A stretch of 6,613 bases of DNA, taken from the NCBI GenBank assembly GCA_043777755.1, contig JAYWHK010000293.1:1-6613 (forward strand), written 5' to 3'. Shown piece after piece: positions 5,978-6,613 of this stretch. Below the pieces are notes generated by a model, which ran no database searches, was not told the DNA's origin, and worked only from the letters and a program-made list of their open reading frames with translations. A program made the translations under genes and the position numbers. Positions within the stretch are counted from its first letter, which is position 1; each line of letters starts with the position of its first letter. The DNA is from CANHEE01 sp043777755 (GTDB lineage Bacteria > Bacteroidota > Bacteroidia > Chitinophagales > Saprospiraceae).

Positions 5978-6613
5978 CAATGTCCAAACTGACAACATGA
6001 CCTATACCTACAAGCCCAATACCAATCAAATACAGTCACTGGTGGACAATGCCAATGCGACCGAAGGCTTCCGTTATACCTCTACGGCACAATACACCTA
6101 TGATAATAATGGAAATGTGTTATTTGACCCGAACAAAAACTTGACAATCACGTACAATCACCTTAACTTGCCGTCGAAATTCAGTTTTGGCGCAACGAAG
6201 TACATAGAAATCCTCTACGATGCTTCAGGGCAGAAGCTCCGCAAAAAAACAACAGACGGCACAGCAATAACGACACAAGACTACTTAGGAGGCATTGAGC
6301 TAAAAAACAACCGCCTCGAAGCCATCTACAACGAAGAAGGACGAGCCTACAATACCACAAATGCAACACAAACGTACCCTTACACTTGGCGCAGAGAGTA
6401 CAACTTAAAAGACCATCTTGGCAACACCCGAGTATCTTTTACAGACAAAAACGCCAATGGCATCATAGACAACCAAACGGAACTCTTGCAAGAAACGCAT
6501 TATTACCCCTTTGGTATGGCTTTCAATGGAGCGTGGTATTCAGATGCAACCGCTTCAAAGAACAAATACCTCTACAATGGCAAAGAGCTGAATGAGGAAT
6601 TTGGGCTGAATTT
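5946..6613 (+). CDS. C-terminal continuation of the RHS protein in the +1 frame, partial at the window end
   Basis: From AAC at 5946 this frame is open for 222 complete codons to the window edge and reads as the expected end of an RHS core. It contains YTYDNNGNVL, a LTITYNHLNLPSKF strand pair, EILYDASGQKLRKK, DYLGGIELKNNRLEAI, then YNLKDHLGNTRVSFTD, HYYPFGM and finally YNGKELNEEFGLN. These are hallmark motifs of the last core repeats, normally followed by a YDYGAR.YDP..GRW-like motif and then a variable C-terminal domain. There is no plausible separate gene start: the first in-frame ATG (5997) lies inside a repeat. It is therefore the displaced 3' part of the gene starting at 926, not an independent gene. 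Composition matches the preceding YD-repeat half. Any toxin tip, and its cleavage site, would lie beyond 6613. Confidence 0.88.
6444..6482 (+). other. EF-hand/dockerin-like acidic loop in the RHS core
   Basis: In the displaced frame, the sequence after DHLGNTRVSFT is DKNANGIIDNQTE. It has Asp at 1, Asn at 3 and 5, Gly at 6, a hydrophobic residue at 8 and Asp at 9, as in calcium-binding loops. The usual Glu or Asp at position 12 is replaced by Thr, with Glu at 13. Similar Asp/Asn-Gly loops are common at this point of Bacteroidota RHS proteins, just before the HYYPFGM strand. Calcium binding is plausible but unproven. Confidence 0.45.

Noticed and set aside
6386..6595. Forward open frame starting at 6386
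   Set aside because: It is in a different frame from the RHS continuation, which carries DHLGNTR, YYPFGM and NGKELNEEFGLN over the same bases.

Overview
The window looks like a Bacteroidota genome or metagenomic contig. Three observations support this. The upstream gene ends in a type IX secretion (Por secretion system) C-terminal sorting domain. The large gene has the N-terminal plan of the long Sec-exported RHS/YD-repeat proteins of that phylum. Gene starts follow A-rich leaders with no Shine-Dalgarno sequence. Everything recognisable is on the + strand, and no tRNA, rRNA, CRISPR array or transposase gene is visible.

Layout: (1) 1-85 is AT-rich non-coding DNA. It contains a possible relic start (ATG at 59, reading MKKWL then stop). 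(2) 86-880 is the C-terminal remnant of a secreted M43 (pappalysin/cytophagalysin-type) metallopeptidase-like protein. The N-terminal half is missing, the zinc-site motif is mutated at three of its four key positions, and an intact-looking T9SS sorting domain closes the protein. (3) 881-925 is a short AT-rich spacer. (4) 926-6613 is one very large RHS/YD-repeat gene that continues past the window. It has a signal peptide, the conserved Bacteroidota RHS N-terminal region, a Cys-containing inserted domain, and a long YD-repeat shell with a DUF6443-like segment. Its frame breaks at a run of eight A at 5940-5947. The first frame stops at 5977 (1683 aa), but the homologous RHS reading continues uninterrupted in the +1 frame to the window end. 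If the run had seven A, the protein would reach about 1895 codons at the edge, stopping in the NGKELNEEFGLN motif just before the usual end of the RHS core.

The RHS gene is a compositional mosaic. The N-terminal part is strongly AT-rich, and the YD-repeat part, from about 3420-3490 onward, is much richer in G+C and in C-ending codons. By family knowledge, a variable C-terminal tip (often a toxin) and possibly an immunity gene would lie beyond 6613, but nothing of them is visible here. No previously undescribed system can be demonstrated from this window. The most informative points are the catalytically dead M43-like protein, the A8 frameshift that would switch the RHS C-terminus off or on, and the composition break inside the RHS gene.
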